Shown piece by piece: positions 33,537 to 41,789 of a DNA stretch of 64,000 bases. The notes beneath the pieces are model-generated. The model was given only the letters and a program-made list of their open reading frames with translations, did no database searches and had not been told where the DNA came from. A program made the translations under genes and the position numbers. This DNA is from Haloarcula salinisoli (GTDB taxonomy: Archaea > Halobacteriota > Halobacteria > Halobacteriales > Haloarculaceae), in contig NZ_RKLQ01000002.1 of assembly GCF_019599405.1 (NCBI RefSeq), positions 310,001 through 374,000 of the forward strand. Reading direction: 5' to 3'. Each line of letters opens with the position of its first letter. The first letter of the stretch is position 1.

Positions 33537-34198
33537 TTCTGGCCGTCACCGGGGGGAAGGGCGGCGTCGGCAAGTCGACGGTCGCGTACAACCTGGCGGC
33601 CCAGTTAGACGGCGTCGTCGTCGACGGCGACCTCGCCATGGCGGACCTGCCGGCGGGCCACGGCCCGGACCTCCACGACGTGCTGGCGGGGCGGGCGACA
33701 CCTGCCGAAGCCGTCCGCGAGGACGGGCCGGTGACGATGGTCCCCTGTGGTCGGACCCTCGCCGGCGCCCGGGCGGTCGACCCGACGCAACTGGCCGACA
33801 CGCTCGAGACGCTCGACCGCACCCACCGCTGGGTCGTGGTGGACTCGCCCGCCGGGCTGCGCGCCGACGTGGGCCTCCCGCTCGCGGTCGCCGACGCGGC
33901 GGTGCTGGTGACGACCGACTCGACCGCCGCGCTGGCCGACGCGCTCCGGGTGCGTGAACTCGCCAGAGAACTGGACGCCGGGCTCTGTCGGGTGGTGCTC
34001 AACCGGGTCGGGGCCGACCCGTCGACTGCCACCGTCGCCGACCGATTCGGGGCCCCCGTCGTTACGGTTCCGGACAGTGACGCCCTGGCGACGGCCCAGC
34101 GCCACGGCCACCCCGTCGACCGGACCGCGCCCGACTCCGCGGCGGCGACGGCCTTCGAGAACCTCGCGGCCGCCGTCTATTCCTGTAGCGCCGTGTAG
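33533..34198 (+). CDS. MinD/ParA-like P-loop ATPase
   Basis: 221 residues. Deviant Walker A KGGVGKST at about 8-15 with the signature Lys at the start, a shortened switch I region (VVDGDLAMADLP) and Walker B-like WVVVDSPAGLRADV. It is somewhat short for MinD (usually about 240-270) and has no visible amphipathic membrane-targeting tail. MinD/ParA proteins position cellular structures or cargo by ATP-dependent dimerisation. Its coupling to three unknown genes upstream suggests that they are its cargo or partners. The 3' end overlaps the convergent TFB gene by 22 bases. Confidence 0.87.
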   Translation: MILAVTGGKGGVGKSTVAYNLAAQLDGVVVDGDLAMADLPAGHGPDLHDVLAGRATPAEAVREDGPVTMVPCGRTLAGARAVDPTQLADTLETLDRTHRWVVVDSPAGLRADVGLPLAVADAAVLVTTDSTAALADALRVRELARELDAGLCRVVLNRVGADPSTATVADRFGAPVVTVPDSDALATAQRHGHPVDRTAPDSAAATAFENLAAAVYSCSAV

Positions 34199-35037
34199 GT
34201 CGTCCGCAGCGTCACCGGCGTCACGTCGGCCACGTCAGCGGCCTCGGCCTGCGTGAGTTCGACGTCTTGCTCCTGTGCTGCAGTGTAGAGACAGGCCGCG
34301 GCGACGCCCGCGGGATTGCGGCCGCCGATGAGGCCCCGTTCGCGCGCCTCGTCGACGAGTTGCTCTGCTCGGTTCCGGAGTTCATCAGGCAGCTCCAGCG
34401 CGGTCGCAAAGCGGGGGACGTACTCCCGCGGGTCGATGGGCCCGGTCGGCAAGCCCAGCTCGCGGTTCAGGGCGTCGTAGGCCGCCCGAAGTTCGTCGGG
34501 GTCCGCGCGAGCGGCCCGACACAGCTCCTCGACGGTCCGGGCGACCCCCTCGGTCCGGCAGGTGGCATACACCGTCGCCGCGGCGAAGCCCTCCAGCGAG
34601 CGCCCCTGGAGCAGGTCCTCTTTTTGAGCCGACTCGAAGAGCACACAGGCCCGGTCGCGGATGGCCGCCGAGAGCCCCAGGGAGCCGACGATACGGCGTA
34701 TCTCCGTGAAGGCGTACACCTGGTTGCGCTCGCGCTTGGAGCTGACCTGCGCCCGGCGGTGTTGCCGGCGGAGTCGCGCCATCTGTCTGCGCTTGCGCCC
34801 CTTGAGTCGCGTCGACCGACCGATCTCCGTCGAGAGCCCGCGGTCGTGACGGGACCGGGTCAGCGGCGCCCCGGTCCGCGCGCTGTCGGTCTCGTCGTCC
34901 TCGAAGCTGCGCCACTCGGGGCCCCGGTCAATGCTGTCCTCGCCGACGACCAGCCCGCAGTGGGCACAGACGGTCTCACAGCCGTCCTGTTTCAGCGACC
35001 CGTCGCACTCTGGACAACCAGCGGTTGTCGTAGACAT
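34177..35037 (-). CDS. tfb: Transcription initiation factor TFB
   Basis: 286 residues. Zinc ribbon Cys8-Cys11-Cys24-Cys27, then the B-finger/linker with the conserved RTGAPLTRSRHDRGLSTEIG and two cyclin-like repeats (about 100-190 and 200-286; NQVYAFTEIRRIVGSLGL and YVPRFATALELPDELR). TFB bridges the TATA-bound TBP and RNA polymerase. Haloarchaea encode several TFBs with partly distinct promoter sets; this one has a B-finger variation (GRSTRLKGRKRRQMARLRR) that looks canonical. The convergent 3' overlap with the MinD-like gene makes antisense effects possible. Confidence 0.95.
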   Translation of the reverse strand: MSTTTAGCPECDGSLKQDGCETVCAHCGLVVGEDSIDRGPEWRSFEDDETDSARTGAPLTRSRHDRGLSTEIGRSTRLKGRKRRQMARLRRQHRRAQVSSKRERNQVYAFTEIRRIVGSLGLSAAIRDRACVLFESAQKEDLLQGRSLEGFAAATVYATCRTEGVARTVEELCRAARADPDELRAAYDALNRELGLPTGPIDPREYVPRFATALELPDELRNRAEQLVDEARERGLIGGRNPAGVAAACLYTAAQEQDVELTQAEAADVADVTPVTLRTTYTALQE

Positions 35038-35207
35038 ACTCGAAGCTACGGCTGCCAGGGTGGTTAAAAAACCGGCGGGAGCAGGGCTGTATGGCGACTC
35101 TGACGATATTTCACCAACCGGTTACCGGTAGGTAGATACTCCGCCCTCCCGACGACGCACCCGCGAGAACCCCACTCTTAAATTCGAAGCTGCCGAACCC
35201 GGAACCA

Positions 35208-35702
35208 ATGGGCCTTGCCGACATCGCCGCCGGCATCGAGGTGACCGACCGCCAGCGCGAGCGCGGCGTCGCGGCCGTCGACGACACCGACGACTCACTC
35301 GCCGAGCGACTGGCTCCTTTCGCCGACGAGCTCCCCTGTGACCCCGAGGCGGCGGCGACGGTCGTGGACGCGTACGCGAGCGGCCGCGCCGTCGACGATT
35401 GCGGCCACGTCGCCGACGTGCCGCCGGTCACGGCCGCCAAGACGCTTCACTTGCTGGGCGAGCAGGTCTCGCCGGTCGGCCCGACTGGACGCGAGGTCGT
35501 CGCCGACTGGCTCGACGGACGGCTCTCCCGCAGCGACGCGATGGCACTCGCTGGTGTCGGCGAGCGCACCTTCGCGCTTGCGGCCTACGTCGAGAGCACG
35601 GACCCGCTGCCCGAGGCTCGCGACGCGGTGGAGGGCGCACTCGTGACCGAGGACGCCGACCCGCTGGGGGAAGCTCGGAGTGATGTGGACGAGCTGCTGT
35701 GA
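35208..35702 (+). CDS. Uncharacterised haloarchaeal helical protein, 164 aa
   Basis: Begins MGLADIAAGIEVTDRQRERGVAAVDD. It is mostly helical, with a Cys pair (LPCDPEAA and VDDCGHVADVPPVTAAKTLHLLG) and a DxLSRSDAMALAGVGERTFALAAYVES segment resembling a helix-turn-helix or helix-hairpin-helix. It could be a DNA-binding protein, but the evidence is weak. It has its own promoter region (35038-35207), which contains an ACCGGTTACCGGT repeat near 35116-35130. Confidence 0.7.
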   Translation: MGLADIAAGIEVTDRQRERGVAAVDDTDDSLAERLAPFADELPCDPEAAATVVDAYASGRAVDDCGHVADVPPVTAAKTLHLLGEQVSPVGPTGREVVADWLDGRLSRSDAMALAGVGERTFALAAYVESTDPLPEARDAVEGALVTEDADPLGEARSDVDELL

Positions 35703-35796
35703 GTCTCTGTGCGAACGAACTCTCGGCTCCGTCCCTGGTTCTGAAACACCCGTCCGCTGGACCACGCTTTTCACTCCTCGCCGAGAACCCGGGGAT

Positions 35797-37320
35797 ATGT
35801 CGGCATCCGAACTGGCGGCGGCGGTGGGTCGGGCCCTCGACGTGGATGGGGAGGCGTTCCACGAGCGGGCACGCGAAGAGGCGACACAGCTCAAAGAGGA
35901 GATTCGCTCGGGGACCTTCGACAACACCGAGGCCATCGTCGGGATGGAGCTGGAGCTGTACGCCGTCGACGACCAGACCGACGCCCTGCGCCGGGTGCCA
36001 CGCCAGCTGCTGGAGCTCATCGGCTTCGAGAAGGAACTGGGACTTCACAACGCGGAGATGCAGACCAGTCCCCAACCCCTCAATTCCCACGGGCTGGCCG
36101 CCCAGCGCGACGAGCTGAAGGCGTCGCTGCTCCCGGCCCAGCAGCGGGTTCGCAGTGAGGGGATTCGGCTGGTCTCGGACGGGATGTGGACGGTCCCGCC
36201 CAACGGCGAGACCGCTCGGGACTACCTCTGTGACTGCGTCGAGGAGGGCGGGGTGCGTATCGGGACGAACATGACCGACGCGGTGCGGTACCACACGATG
36301 GCCAACACGGAGTACCCGTCGGCGTTCGAACTCGACGCCCCACACGTCTCCCTCACGGCCGAGACGGTGATGCCAGAGGCGCTCATCACCTCCATCCAGC
36401 CCCACTACCAGATCCCACACGCCCCCGACCTCCCCGAGTACTTCAGCTACGCGCTGCGCATCGCCGCGCCGGTGCTGGCACTGGGTGTCAACTCACCCTT
36501 CTTCCCGCCCGACCTCTACGACGACGCGCCCGAGGAGGAAATCGTCGCCGACGCCCACATGGAGAACCGCATCGGCGTCTTCGAGTCCGTGCTCAACCCG
36601 CCCGAGGGCGATTCGACGCCGCCGAAGGTGTGTTTCCCGCCCGACTTCGACAGCGTGGAGGACGCCATCGACGACATCGTCGAGGACGACACCATCGTCC
36701 CCCGACAGCTCCAGTCGGGCACCCGCTTCGACGACGACTTCGTCCACTTCCGGCACAAACACGGCTCGTACTGGCGGTGGGTCCGCCCGGTTTTCGAGGG
36801 CCCCACTCGGTCGGCCGCCAACGCCCGCATCGAGTTCCGGCCGCTGCCCGCCCAGCCGACCGTCGACGACGCCATCGCTTTCGAGGCGCTCGTGGCCGGG
36901 CTGATGGAGAGCCTGGTCCGCTTCGAACACCCGATACAGTCACAGGACTGGGAGACAGCGAAGGCAAACTTCTACGCGGCCACCCGTGACGGGCTCGAGG
37001 CCGACATCGAGTGGGTCACCGCCGACGGTGCGACGACGACGGCGACCGACGAGATATACGGCGAGCTGTTCGAACACGCTCGCGAAGGACTCGAAGGGCG
37101 CGGGCTCTCGACGGAGGCCGCCCACGAGTATCTCCGACCGCTGCGCGAGCGGGTCGACCGCCGGATGACGCCTGCCCGCTGGAAACACGACTACGTCCGA
37201 AAGCGCGTCGCGGAGAACGTCCCGCTGGCCGAGGCTATCTGGGGGATGCAAAACGCCTACATCAGTCAGCAGGAGGAGACCCTGCTCGAAGGGACGTTCC
37301 TCGACTGGCTCGACAAATGA
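35797..37320 (+). CDS. Glutamate-cysteine-ligase-family (GCS2-like) enzyme
   Basis: 507 residues. The GCS2/YbdK-like catalytic core shows VGMELELYAVDD (acidic metal ligands), LGLHNAEMQTSPQPLNSHG, LDAPHVSLTAETVMPEALI, and RIEFRPLPAQPTVDDA. Family members ligate glutamate to an amine with ATP, making gamma-glutamylcysteine in haloarchaea or related compounds elsewhere. It is longer than typical haloarchaeal GshA, so it may act on another amine. The stop overlaps the ATG of the small membrane protein that follows (ATGA). Confidence 0.82.
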   Translation: MSASELAAAVGRALDVDGEAFHERAREEATQLKEEIRSGTFDNTEAIVGMELELYAVDDQTDALRRVPRQLLELIGFEKELGLHNAEMQTSPQPLNSHGLAAQRDELKASLLPAQQRVRSEGIRLVSDGMWTVPPNGETARDYLCDCVEEGGVRIGTNMTDAVRYHTMANTEYPSAFELDAPHVSLTAETVMPEALITSIQPHYQIPHAPDLPEYFSYALRIAAPVLALGVNSPFFPPDLYDDAPEEEIVADAHMENRIGVFESVLNPPEGDSTPPKVCFPPDFDSVEDAIDDIVEDDTIVPRQLQSGTRFDDDFVHFRHKHGSYWRWVRPVFEGPTRSAANARIEFRPLPAQPTVDDAIAFEALVAGLMESLVRFEHPIQSQDWETAKANFYAATRDGLEADIEWVTADGATTTATDEIYGELFEHAREGLEGRGLSTEAAHEYLRPLRERVDRRMTPARWKHDYVRKRVAENVPLAEAIWGMQNAYISQQEETLLEGTFLDWLDK

Positions 37321-37544
37321 AGCTCTCCGACACAGAGCGAACGTTGCTGTGGGTGGGCAGCGCGCTCGCCGGTGTCGTCCACCTCGCCATCCCTGGCTTC
37401 CTCCTGTGGCTCGGTGGGCTGTCGTACCGGTGGTTCCTGCGGGTCGAGTTCGACCCGAAACCGGGGGCACGAGGCCGGGTTCGCCTCGTCGGGCTGGGCT
37501 TTCTGGCGGTCGCCGCCGCCCTCCGCCGGCTACTGGACCGCTGA
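37317..37544 (+). CDS. Small membrane protein coupled to the ligase-like gene
   Basis: 75 residues, start overlapping the upstream stop. Two hydrophobic segments (LLWVGSALAGVVHLAIPGFLLWLGG and a shorter C-terminal one) are joined by a basic loop (RWFLRVEFDPKPGARGRVR). No family recognised. Its 3' end overlaps the convergent TIGR00725-like gene by about 15 bases. Confidence 0.65.
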   Translation: MKLSDTERTLLWVGSALAGVVHLAIPGFLLWLGGLSYRWFLRVEFDPKPGARGRVRLVGLGFLAVAAALRRLLDR

Positions 37545-37979
37545 TGCGGATTCGACGTAGTCGACGGCCGCCTCGGCGGTCTCGACGTGTTCGATTCCTT
37601 CGAGGGAATGCGCTCCGATACCGGCCAGCGGACGGTCCATGTCGAGCGCGTGACCGAGCTCCGAGAGCGTCCCGGTACTGCCGTCGACAGCGATGACCGC
37701 GTCGCCGTTCATGACCACGAGGACGTTCCGAGCGTTGCCCATCCCCGTCGCGATAGCGGTCTCGACGTAGTCGTTGGCGCTCTTGCGGTCCTCGTTTGGC
37801 AAGATACCGATGGTGTGACCACCCGTCTCGCGGGCGCCCGCACAGACCGCTTCCATCACGCCGCCGAGGCCACCACAGACGACCTCGTGGCCGCGCTCGC
37901 CGAGTAACCGGCCCACGTCGCGGGCCTGTTCGTACTCCCTGTCCGTGACTGTCGAGCCGCCGATGACGGCAACGCGCAT
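37530..37979 (-). CDS. TIGR00725/LOG-like Rossmann-fold protein
   Basis: 149 residues. The N-terminal VAVIGGSTV motif, VVCGGLGGVMEAVCAGA, GILPNEDRKSAND and VVMNGDAVIAVDGSTGTLSELGHAL match the SLOG/lysine-decarboxylase-like fold. Related LOG enzymes hydrolyse nucleoside monophosphates, but the PGGxGTxxE motif of LOG is replaced by DGSTGTLSE, so activity may differ. Single gene facing the PHA cluster in the same direction. Confidence 0.85.
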   Translation of the reverse strand: MRVAVIGGSTVTDREYEQARDVGRLLGERGHEVVCGGLGGVMEAVCAGARETGGHTIGILPNEDRKSANDYVETAIATGMGNARNVLVVMNGDAVIAVDGSTGTLSELGHALDMDRPLAGIGAHSLEGIEHVETAEAAVDYVESASAVQ

Positions 37980-38019
37980 GTCCCGGCTACCACCCGAGAG
38001 ACAGAAAAGAAACCGCTTC

Positions 38020-39480
38020 TCAGAGCTGGTCGAGCCAGTCCTGGGCCTGCGAGGGGGAGGCGTTGGTTATCTCGGCCAGTTCGGCGGCGTCGTGTGCTGC
38101 CAGGTCCTCGACTGTCTCGACGCCGGCGTCGTGGAGCCGGTCGGCGTAGGTCGGGCCGATACCCGAGACGGTGTCGACGCCTGCGGCGCCTTCCTCGACA
38201 TCGTCTTCGGCGGTCGCCACGTCGGCTTCCGCGTCGTCGCTCTCGTCGTTCGATTCCGCGTCCGCTTCGGCGCCCTCGACGGCGTCACTGGCGGCGTCGG
38301 CGACCTCTTCGACGGCCGCCTGGGCGTTCTCTTCGGGGGACTCGACCTCGATGTCGACCTCGTCGTGGTTGCGCTCGCTGTACCACTCGGCCACGTCGGG
38401 CCAGAGGTCAGCGTGCGTCGACGAGGAGACCGAGAGCCCGATGTGGCCCGTCGAGAACTCCATTATCTCCGTGTCGTCGCTCGGGATGACCTCGTTGAAC
38501 GGTTTCGAGGCCGCCGCGGGAACGAGGTGGTCGTACTCGCCCATCAGCTGGAGGACGGGCATGTCGATGTTCTGGATGTCGACGTGCTCGCCTTCCAGTT
38601 CGAGCTCGTTCTTGTAGAGCTTGTTCTCCTGGTAGATGTCCTCCAGGAACTGGACGTAGGTCTCGCCGGCGACGTCGATGCCGTCACCGAGCCACTTCTC
38701 CATCCGGCCGAAGTTCTCGACGAACGACTCGTTTTCCATGTTCTCGGCGAACCGGATGTACTTCGAGACGTAGTTCTCGACGGGGTCCATCAGCGCAAAG
38801 CCCACGTCAAGCATCTCGGCGGGGACGTTGCCGAAGGTGTCGGTCACGTCCGAGGGCGAGTAGTACTCGCCAGCGCCCCACTCTTCGAGGACGCCGCCGG
38901 TCTGGTCGAAACAGAGGCCGGCGGCCATGAGGCCGAGCGTGTTGACCTTCTCACTGTGGAGGGCGGTGTACATCACCGACATCGTCCCGCCCATGCAGTA
39001 ACCGAGCAGGTTGATAGCGTCCTCGCCGGAGCGGTCTCGGACCACGTCGACGCAGTTGTCGATGTAGCGGTTGACGTAGTCGTCGAGGGTGAGATGCTGG
39101 TCGAGCCGCGAGGGCTCGTTCCAGTCGATGAGGTAGACGTCGTGGCCCGCTTCGAGCAGGCGCCGCACGACGGAGCGTTCCTCCTGCAGGTCGAGGATGT
39201 ACGGGCGGTTGATGAGCGCGTAGACGATGAGGATGGGGACCGACTCCTTGTCCGCCTCGTCGACCTCGATGCCGGCGGCCTCGGCGTCGTAGTGGAGGAG
39301 TTCGAGCTTGTTCTCCTCGTAGACGACCTCGGAGGGCGTCTGGCCCACTTCGACGGACTCCATCAGTTCGAGGCGCTCGTCGGCGACCGACGACATCTCG
39401 ACGGCTTCGGTCATCGAGTCCAGCGTCTGGCGCTGGAAGTCGAGCGCGGCCGCAAAGGGGTTGAGGGGGTTGGATGACAT
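38020..39480 (-). CDS. phaC: Class III-type polyhydroxyalkanoate synthase subunit PhaC with HhH tail
   Basis: 486 residues. The lipase-like box is GYCMGG with catalytic Cys162, Asp317 in MGEYDHLVP and His346 in STGHIGLS. After residue 375 an acidic disordered linker leads to a C-terminal helix-hairpin-helix ([20 protein letters not shown]). It polymerises (R)-3-hydroxyacyl-CoA on PHA granules together with PhaE, whose gene lies 4 bases upstream. Haloarchaeal PhaC proteins carry C-terminal extensions; the HhH module here is an additional domain and normally binds DNA or protein. Confidence 0.95.
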   Translation of the reverse strand: MSSNPLNPFAAALDFQRQTLDSMTEAVEMSSVADERLELMESVEVGQTPSEVVYEENKLELLHYDAEAAGIEVDEADKESVPILIVYALINRPYILDLQEERSVVRRLLEAGHDVYLIDWNEPSRLDQHLTLDDYVNRYIDNCVDVVRDRSGEDAINLLGYCMGGTMSVMYTALHSEKVNTLGLMAAGLCFDQTGGVLEEWGAGEYYSPSDVTDTFGNVPAEMLDVGFALMDPVENYVSKYIRFAENMENESFVENFGRMEKWLGDGIDVAGETYVQFLEDIYQENKLYKNELELEGEHVDIQNIDMPVLQLMGEYDHLVPAAASKPFNEVIPSDDTEIMEFSTGHIGLSVSSSTHADLWPDVAEWYSERNHDEVDIEVESPEENAQAAVEEVADAASDAVEGAEADAESNDESDDAEADVATAEDDVEEGAAGVDTVSGIGPTYADRLHDAGVETVEDLAAHDAAELAEITNASPSQAQDWLDQL

Positions 39481-39484
39481 GATG

Positions 39485-40027
39485 TTACTCCAGCTTCTCG
39501 AGGATGCGGTCGAGCTTCTCTTCGACCGCGTGCTGACGGCGCTCCAGTTCGACGAGTCGCTCGGCGACCTCGTCCATGTTCTCCTGGGTCGGGAACCCCA
39601 TCTGGGCGATGGCGTCCTGGCTCATCTCCTCGGCCTCCTGTTGCATCTCCATCATCGACTCGACGAGCTGGCCGTTGGCGGCCGCGAAGGCCGACGTGCC
39701 CATCACCTGCTTGAACGCTTCGTTGGCGGACTTGAGCCAGATGTCACGGAACTCGGCGGGGTCGACGTCTTCGCCCTGGGCGGCGGCTGTCGAGCGCTCG
39801 ACCATCTGTTCGGCGGCGTCGACCCACTCTTCGTAGGCTCGGTTGTACCCCTGGAACCCCTCAGAGAGTTCGTCCTCCTTGGGAATCGAGTCCTCGACTG
39901 CGTCGGCCCACGACTCGACGAAGGCGGCCTGGGCCTTCATGTTCTGCTCCATGGAGTCGGCGACCGCCGTGTTCATCTCCTCGACCATCTCCGTCCACTC
40001 GTCTTGCATCTGGTTTGTATCGCTCAT
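39485..40027 (-). CDS. phaE: PHA synthase subunit PhaE
   Basis: 180 residues, almost entirely helical with a C-terminal coiled coil ([25 protein letters not shown]). The haloarchaeal PhaE signature region [31 protein letters not shown] is present in the first third. It is the obligatory non-catalytic partner of class III PhaC. It lies between phaP and phaC in an operon. Confidence 0.93.
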   Translation of the reverse strand: MSDTNQMQDEWTEMVEEMNTAVADSMEQNMKAQAAFVESWADAVEDSIPKEDELSEGFQGYNRAYEEWVDAAEQMVERSTAAAQGEDVDPAEFRDIWLKSANEAFKQVMGTSAFAAANGQLVESMMEMQQEAEEMSQDAIAQMGFPTQENMDEVAERLVELERRQHAVEEKLDRILEKLE

Positions 40028-40070
40028 TGGTGTACTATCGTCCTGTGACGCACAAAAAACGGCTGGTTAG

Positions 40071-40622
40071 TTACGCCTCGACAGCTTCGGCGGCCTGGGC
40101 CTGCACTTCTTCGACCTGCGACTGGATCTCCTCGACCTGCTCCTGAACCTCTTCGAGCTGGTCACCGAACTGCTCGGCGACCTCGACGGACTGGGACTCC
40201 AGTTCCTCGTGGGCCTCGACGAGCATGCCGACCTGCTCGTCGACGGCGGCGACGTAGTCCTCGGTCATCTCGTCGTAGGCCTCGACGCCCTCGAGCATCT
40301 CGCTCTCGACGTTGTCGAAGACTTCGGCGTGGTTCTCGAGCAGGAAGTCGTACTGCTCGTCGACGGTGGCGCGGAGCTCGTCGACGGTGCCGGCCATGCC
40401 GGGGACGGTGGCCTCGACGGCGTCGAGGTAGCTGTGGAAGGCGGTCTTCGAGAGCTCGACACTGCGGCGCTGGGCCGACTCCTGCGTGTCGAGGCTGTCG
40501 ATGAGCGCCTCGTTGACGTTCTGCTGGAAGCTGACGGTCTGCTCCAGGGCCTTCTGGCTCTGCTCGATCGTTGCGCGCTGCATCTCGAAAGCGGTCGTGA
40601 CGGGGGTGGTGTAGTCTACCAT
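40071..40622 (-). CDS. phaP: Phasin PhaP
   Basis: 183 residues, all-helical amphipathic protein (MVDYTTPVTTAFEMQRATIEQ start; long C-terminal Glu/Gln/Val coiled coil EVQEQVEEIQSQVEEVQAQ). This matches haloarchaeal PHA-granule-associated phasins, which coat the granule surface. It starts 8 bases after the phaR stop, in the phaR-phaP-phaE-phaC order. Confidence 0.9.
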   Translation of the reverse strand: MVDYTTPVTTAFEMQRATIEQSQKALEQTVSFQQNVNEALIDSLDTQESAQRRSVELSKTAFHSYLDAVEATVPGMAGTVDELRATVDEQYDFLLENHAEVFDNVESEMLEGVEAYDEMTEDYVAAVDEQVGMLVEAHEELESQSVEVAEQFGDQLEEVQEQVEEIQSQVEEVQAQAAEAVEA

Positions 40623-40629
40623 TGGTGTA

Positions 40630-40926
40630 TTACTCCGTGTTGTTTGTGACCGGGAGGACGACTGTCTGGACGATGTCGCCTTCCTCGATGCCGAGCGCCT
40701 CTCGCTCCGCATCGGGGATGCTGATTCGTCCGCCGCTCTGGACGCGGGTCTTGAACGTCGCCATCTGGCTCATCGCACCCAGCTGATTCATATCGAAGCT
40801 GGGCATCCCGCCGCTCGCGAACAACTGTTTCATCATCTGTTGCTGCTGTTCCATCGCGTTCTCGCTCGCCTGCTGCATCCCCTTGAACATCGGGGGCCAC
40901 ATCAGACCATCGTCCTCATCGGCCAT
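40630..40926 (-). CDS. phaR: AbrB/SpoVT-type PHA regulator (PhaR-like)
   Basis: 98 residues. The N-terminal 55 residues are Met/Gln-rich and helical (GMQQASENAMEQQQQMMKQL). The C-terminal half is an AbrB-like swapped-hairpin domain (TRVQSGGRISIPDAEREALG, IEEGDIVQTVVLPV). In Haloferax mediterranei an AbrB-type PhaR next to phaP controls granule protein expression. The Met/Gln stretch may bind the granule. It heads the operon, behind operator-like direct repeats. Confidence 0.85.
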   Translation of the reverse strand: MADEDDGLMWPPMFKGMQQASENAMEQQQQMMKQLFASGGMPSFDMNQLGAMSQMATFKTRVQSGGRISIPDAEREALGIEEGDIVQTVVLPVTNNTE

Positions 40927-40956
40927 CGGTACCTCCCACTACACCAGTCAACCACT

Positions 40957-41007
40957 TAAAACTTCCCGTCCTATACCATCTGATGCCATTGAGTGGTATT
41001 GAGTGGT
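40957..41007 (-). promoter_or_regulatory. phaR promoter with tandem operator repeats
   Basis: On the minus strand a TATA-like TTTTAA sits at about 40957-40964, some 31-38 bases before the phaR start. Immediately upstream are two exact 10-bp tandem copies, ATTGAGTGGT (40988-40997 and 40998-41007), and a dyad ATACCA (40973-40978) with TGGTAT (40994-40999). The layout fits an autoregulatory PhaR site. Confidence 0.5.
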
Positions 41008-41111
41008 ATGGAGGCGAGAGCGGCGCCGAACGCTCCGCTCGCCCTCGCTGCGTGCGTTAACTAAAATCAATATTGCCGTTGACGGGGGATAGAAGCCGTC
41101 TCCTGCCTATC

Positions 41112-41138
41112 GAGTGGAATTTAACACCAAGGTTTAAT
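41112..41138 (+). promoter_or_regulatory. phaJ promoter region
   Basis: GAGTGGAAT (41112-41120) repeats the GAGTGGTAT core seen upstream of phaR, followed by TTTAATAG (41133-41140) as TATA box about 26-33 bases before the ATG at 41166. Shared control with the phaR operon is plausible. Confidence 0.45.
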
Positions 41139-41165
41139 AGCCCGACCCCTAAACACGATTTATCA

Positions 41166-41774
41166 ATGAGTTCTGAATCATTGCGCAACCCGCTGCTCGA
41201 CACGTGGACCGAGACATCTTCTCACATGTTCAACAGCGTCGTCGCTGCCAACCGGGCGGCATTTGCGGCCTTCGGCGTCAACCCCGACGACGAGCTCCCG
41301 GCGCCCGCAGAACGCATCGAGCCCGACGAGGACCTCCCGGAGTGGCACGTAACCATCTCGGAGGACCACCCCGGCGAGATGGGCGTCGGCGACCGCATCG
41401 AGTTCACCAAGACCATCTCCGAGAACGACGTCAGGCAGTTCGCCGCTGCCAGCGGTGACACGAACCCGCTGCACCTGGACGACGAGTTCGCCGAGCAGAC
41501 CCGCTTCCGTGGCCGCATCGCCCACGGCACGCTCGTCGGCAGCCTCATCAGCGCCGCGCTCGCGCGCCTGCCCGGACTGACCATCTATCTCTCCCAGGAC
41601 CTGGAGTTCCACAACCCCGTCCGCATCGGGGACCGCCTCACAGCGGAGTGTGAGATCGTCGAGGACCTGGGCGACGAACAGTACCGCCTCACCACCCGGG
41701 TCAAGGAAGACGACACGGTCGTCATCGACGGCGAGGCCGTGGTCCTCATCGACGAGCTGCCCGAGGACAGCTAG
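41166..41774 (+). CDS. phaJ: MaoC-domain (R)-specific enoyl-CoA hydratase, PhaJ-like
   Basis: 202 residues. The N-terminal 60 residues resemble phasin-like helical sequence (NPLLDTWTETSSHMFNSVVAANRAA). The C-terminal MaoC hot-dog domain contains the hydratase-2 motif FAAASGDTNPLHLDDEFAEQTRFRGRIAHG with catalytic Asp and His. It converts trans-enoyl-CoA to (R)-3-hydroxyacyl-CoA, feeding PhaC. Divergent from the phaR operon with a 239-base regulatory spacer. Confidence 0.9.
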   Translation: MSSESLRNPLLDTWTETSSHMFNSVVAANRAAFAAFGVNPDDELPAPAERIEPDEDLPEWHVTISEDHPGEMGVGDRIEFTKTISENDVRQFAAASGDTNPLHLDDEFAEQTRFRGRIAHGTLVGSLISAALARLPGLTIYLSQDLEFHNPVRIGDRLTAECEIVEDLGDEQYRLTTRVKEDDTVVIDGEAVVLIDELPEDS

Positions 41775-41789
41775 CGCTTCCGATTCGCC

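Noticed and set aside
37945-39477. A 510-codon plus-strand frame opposite phaC
   Set aside because: It mirrors phaC in the antisense frame, is dominated by Val/Asp/Leu from complementary codons, and contains no motif; PhaC has its full triad on the other strand.
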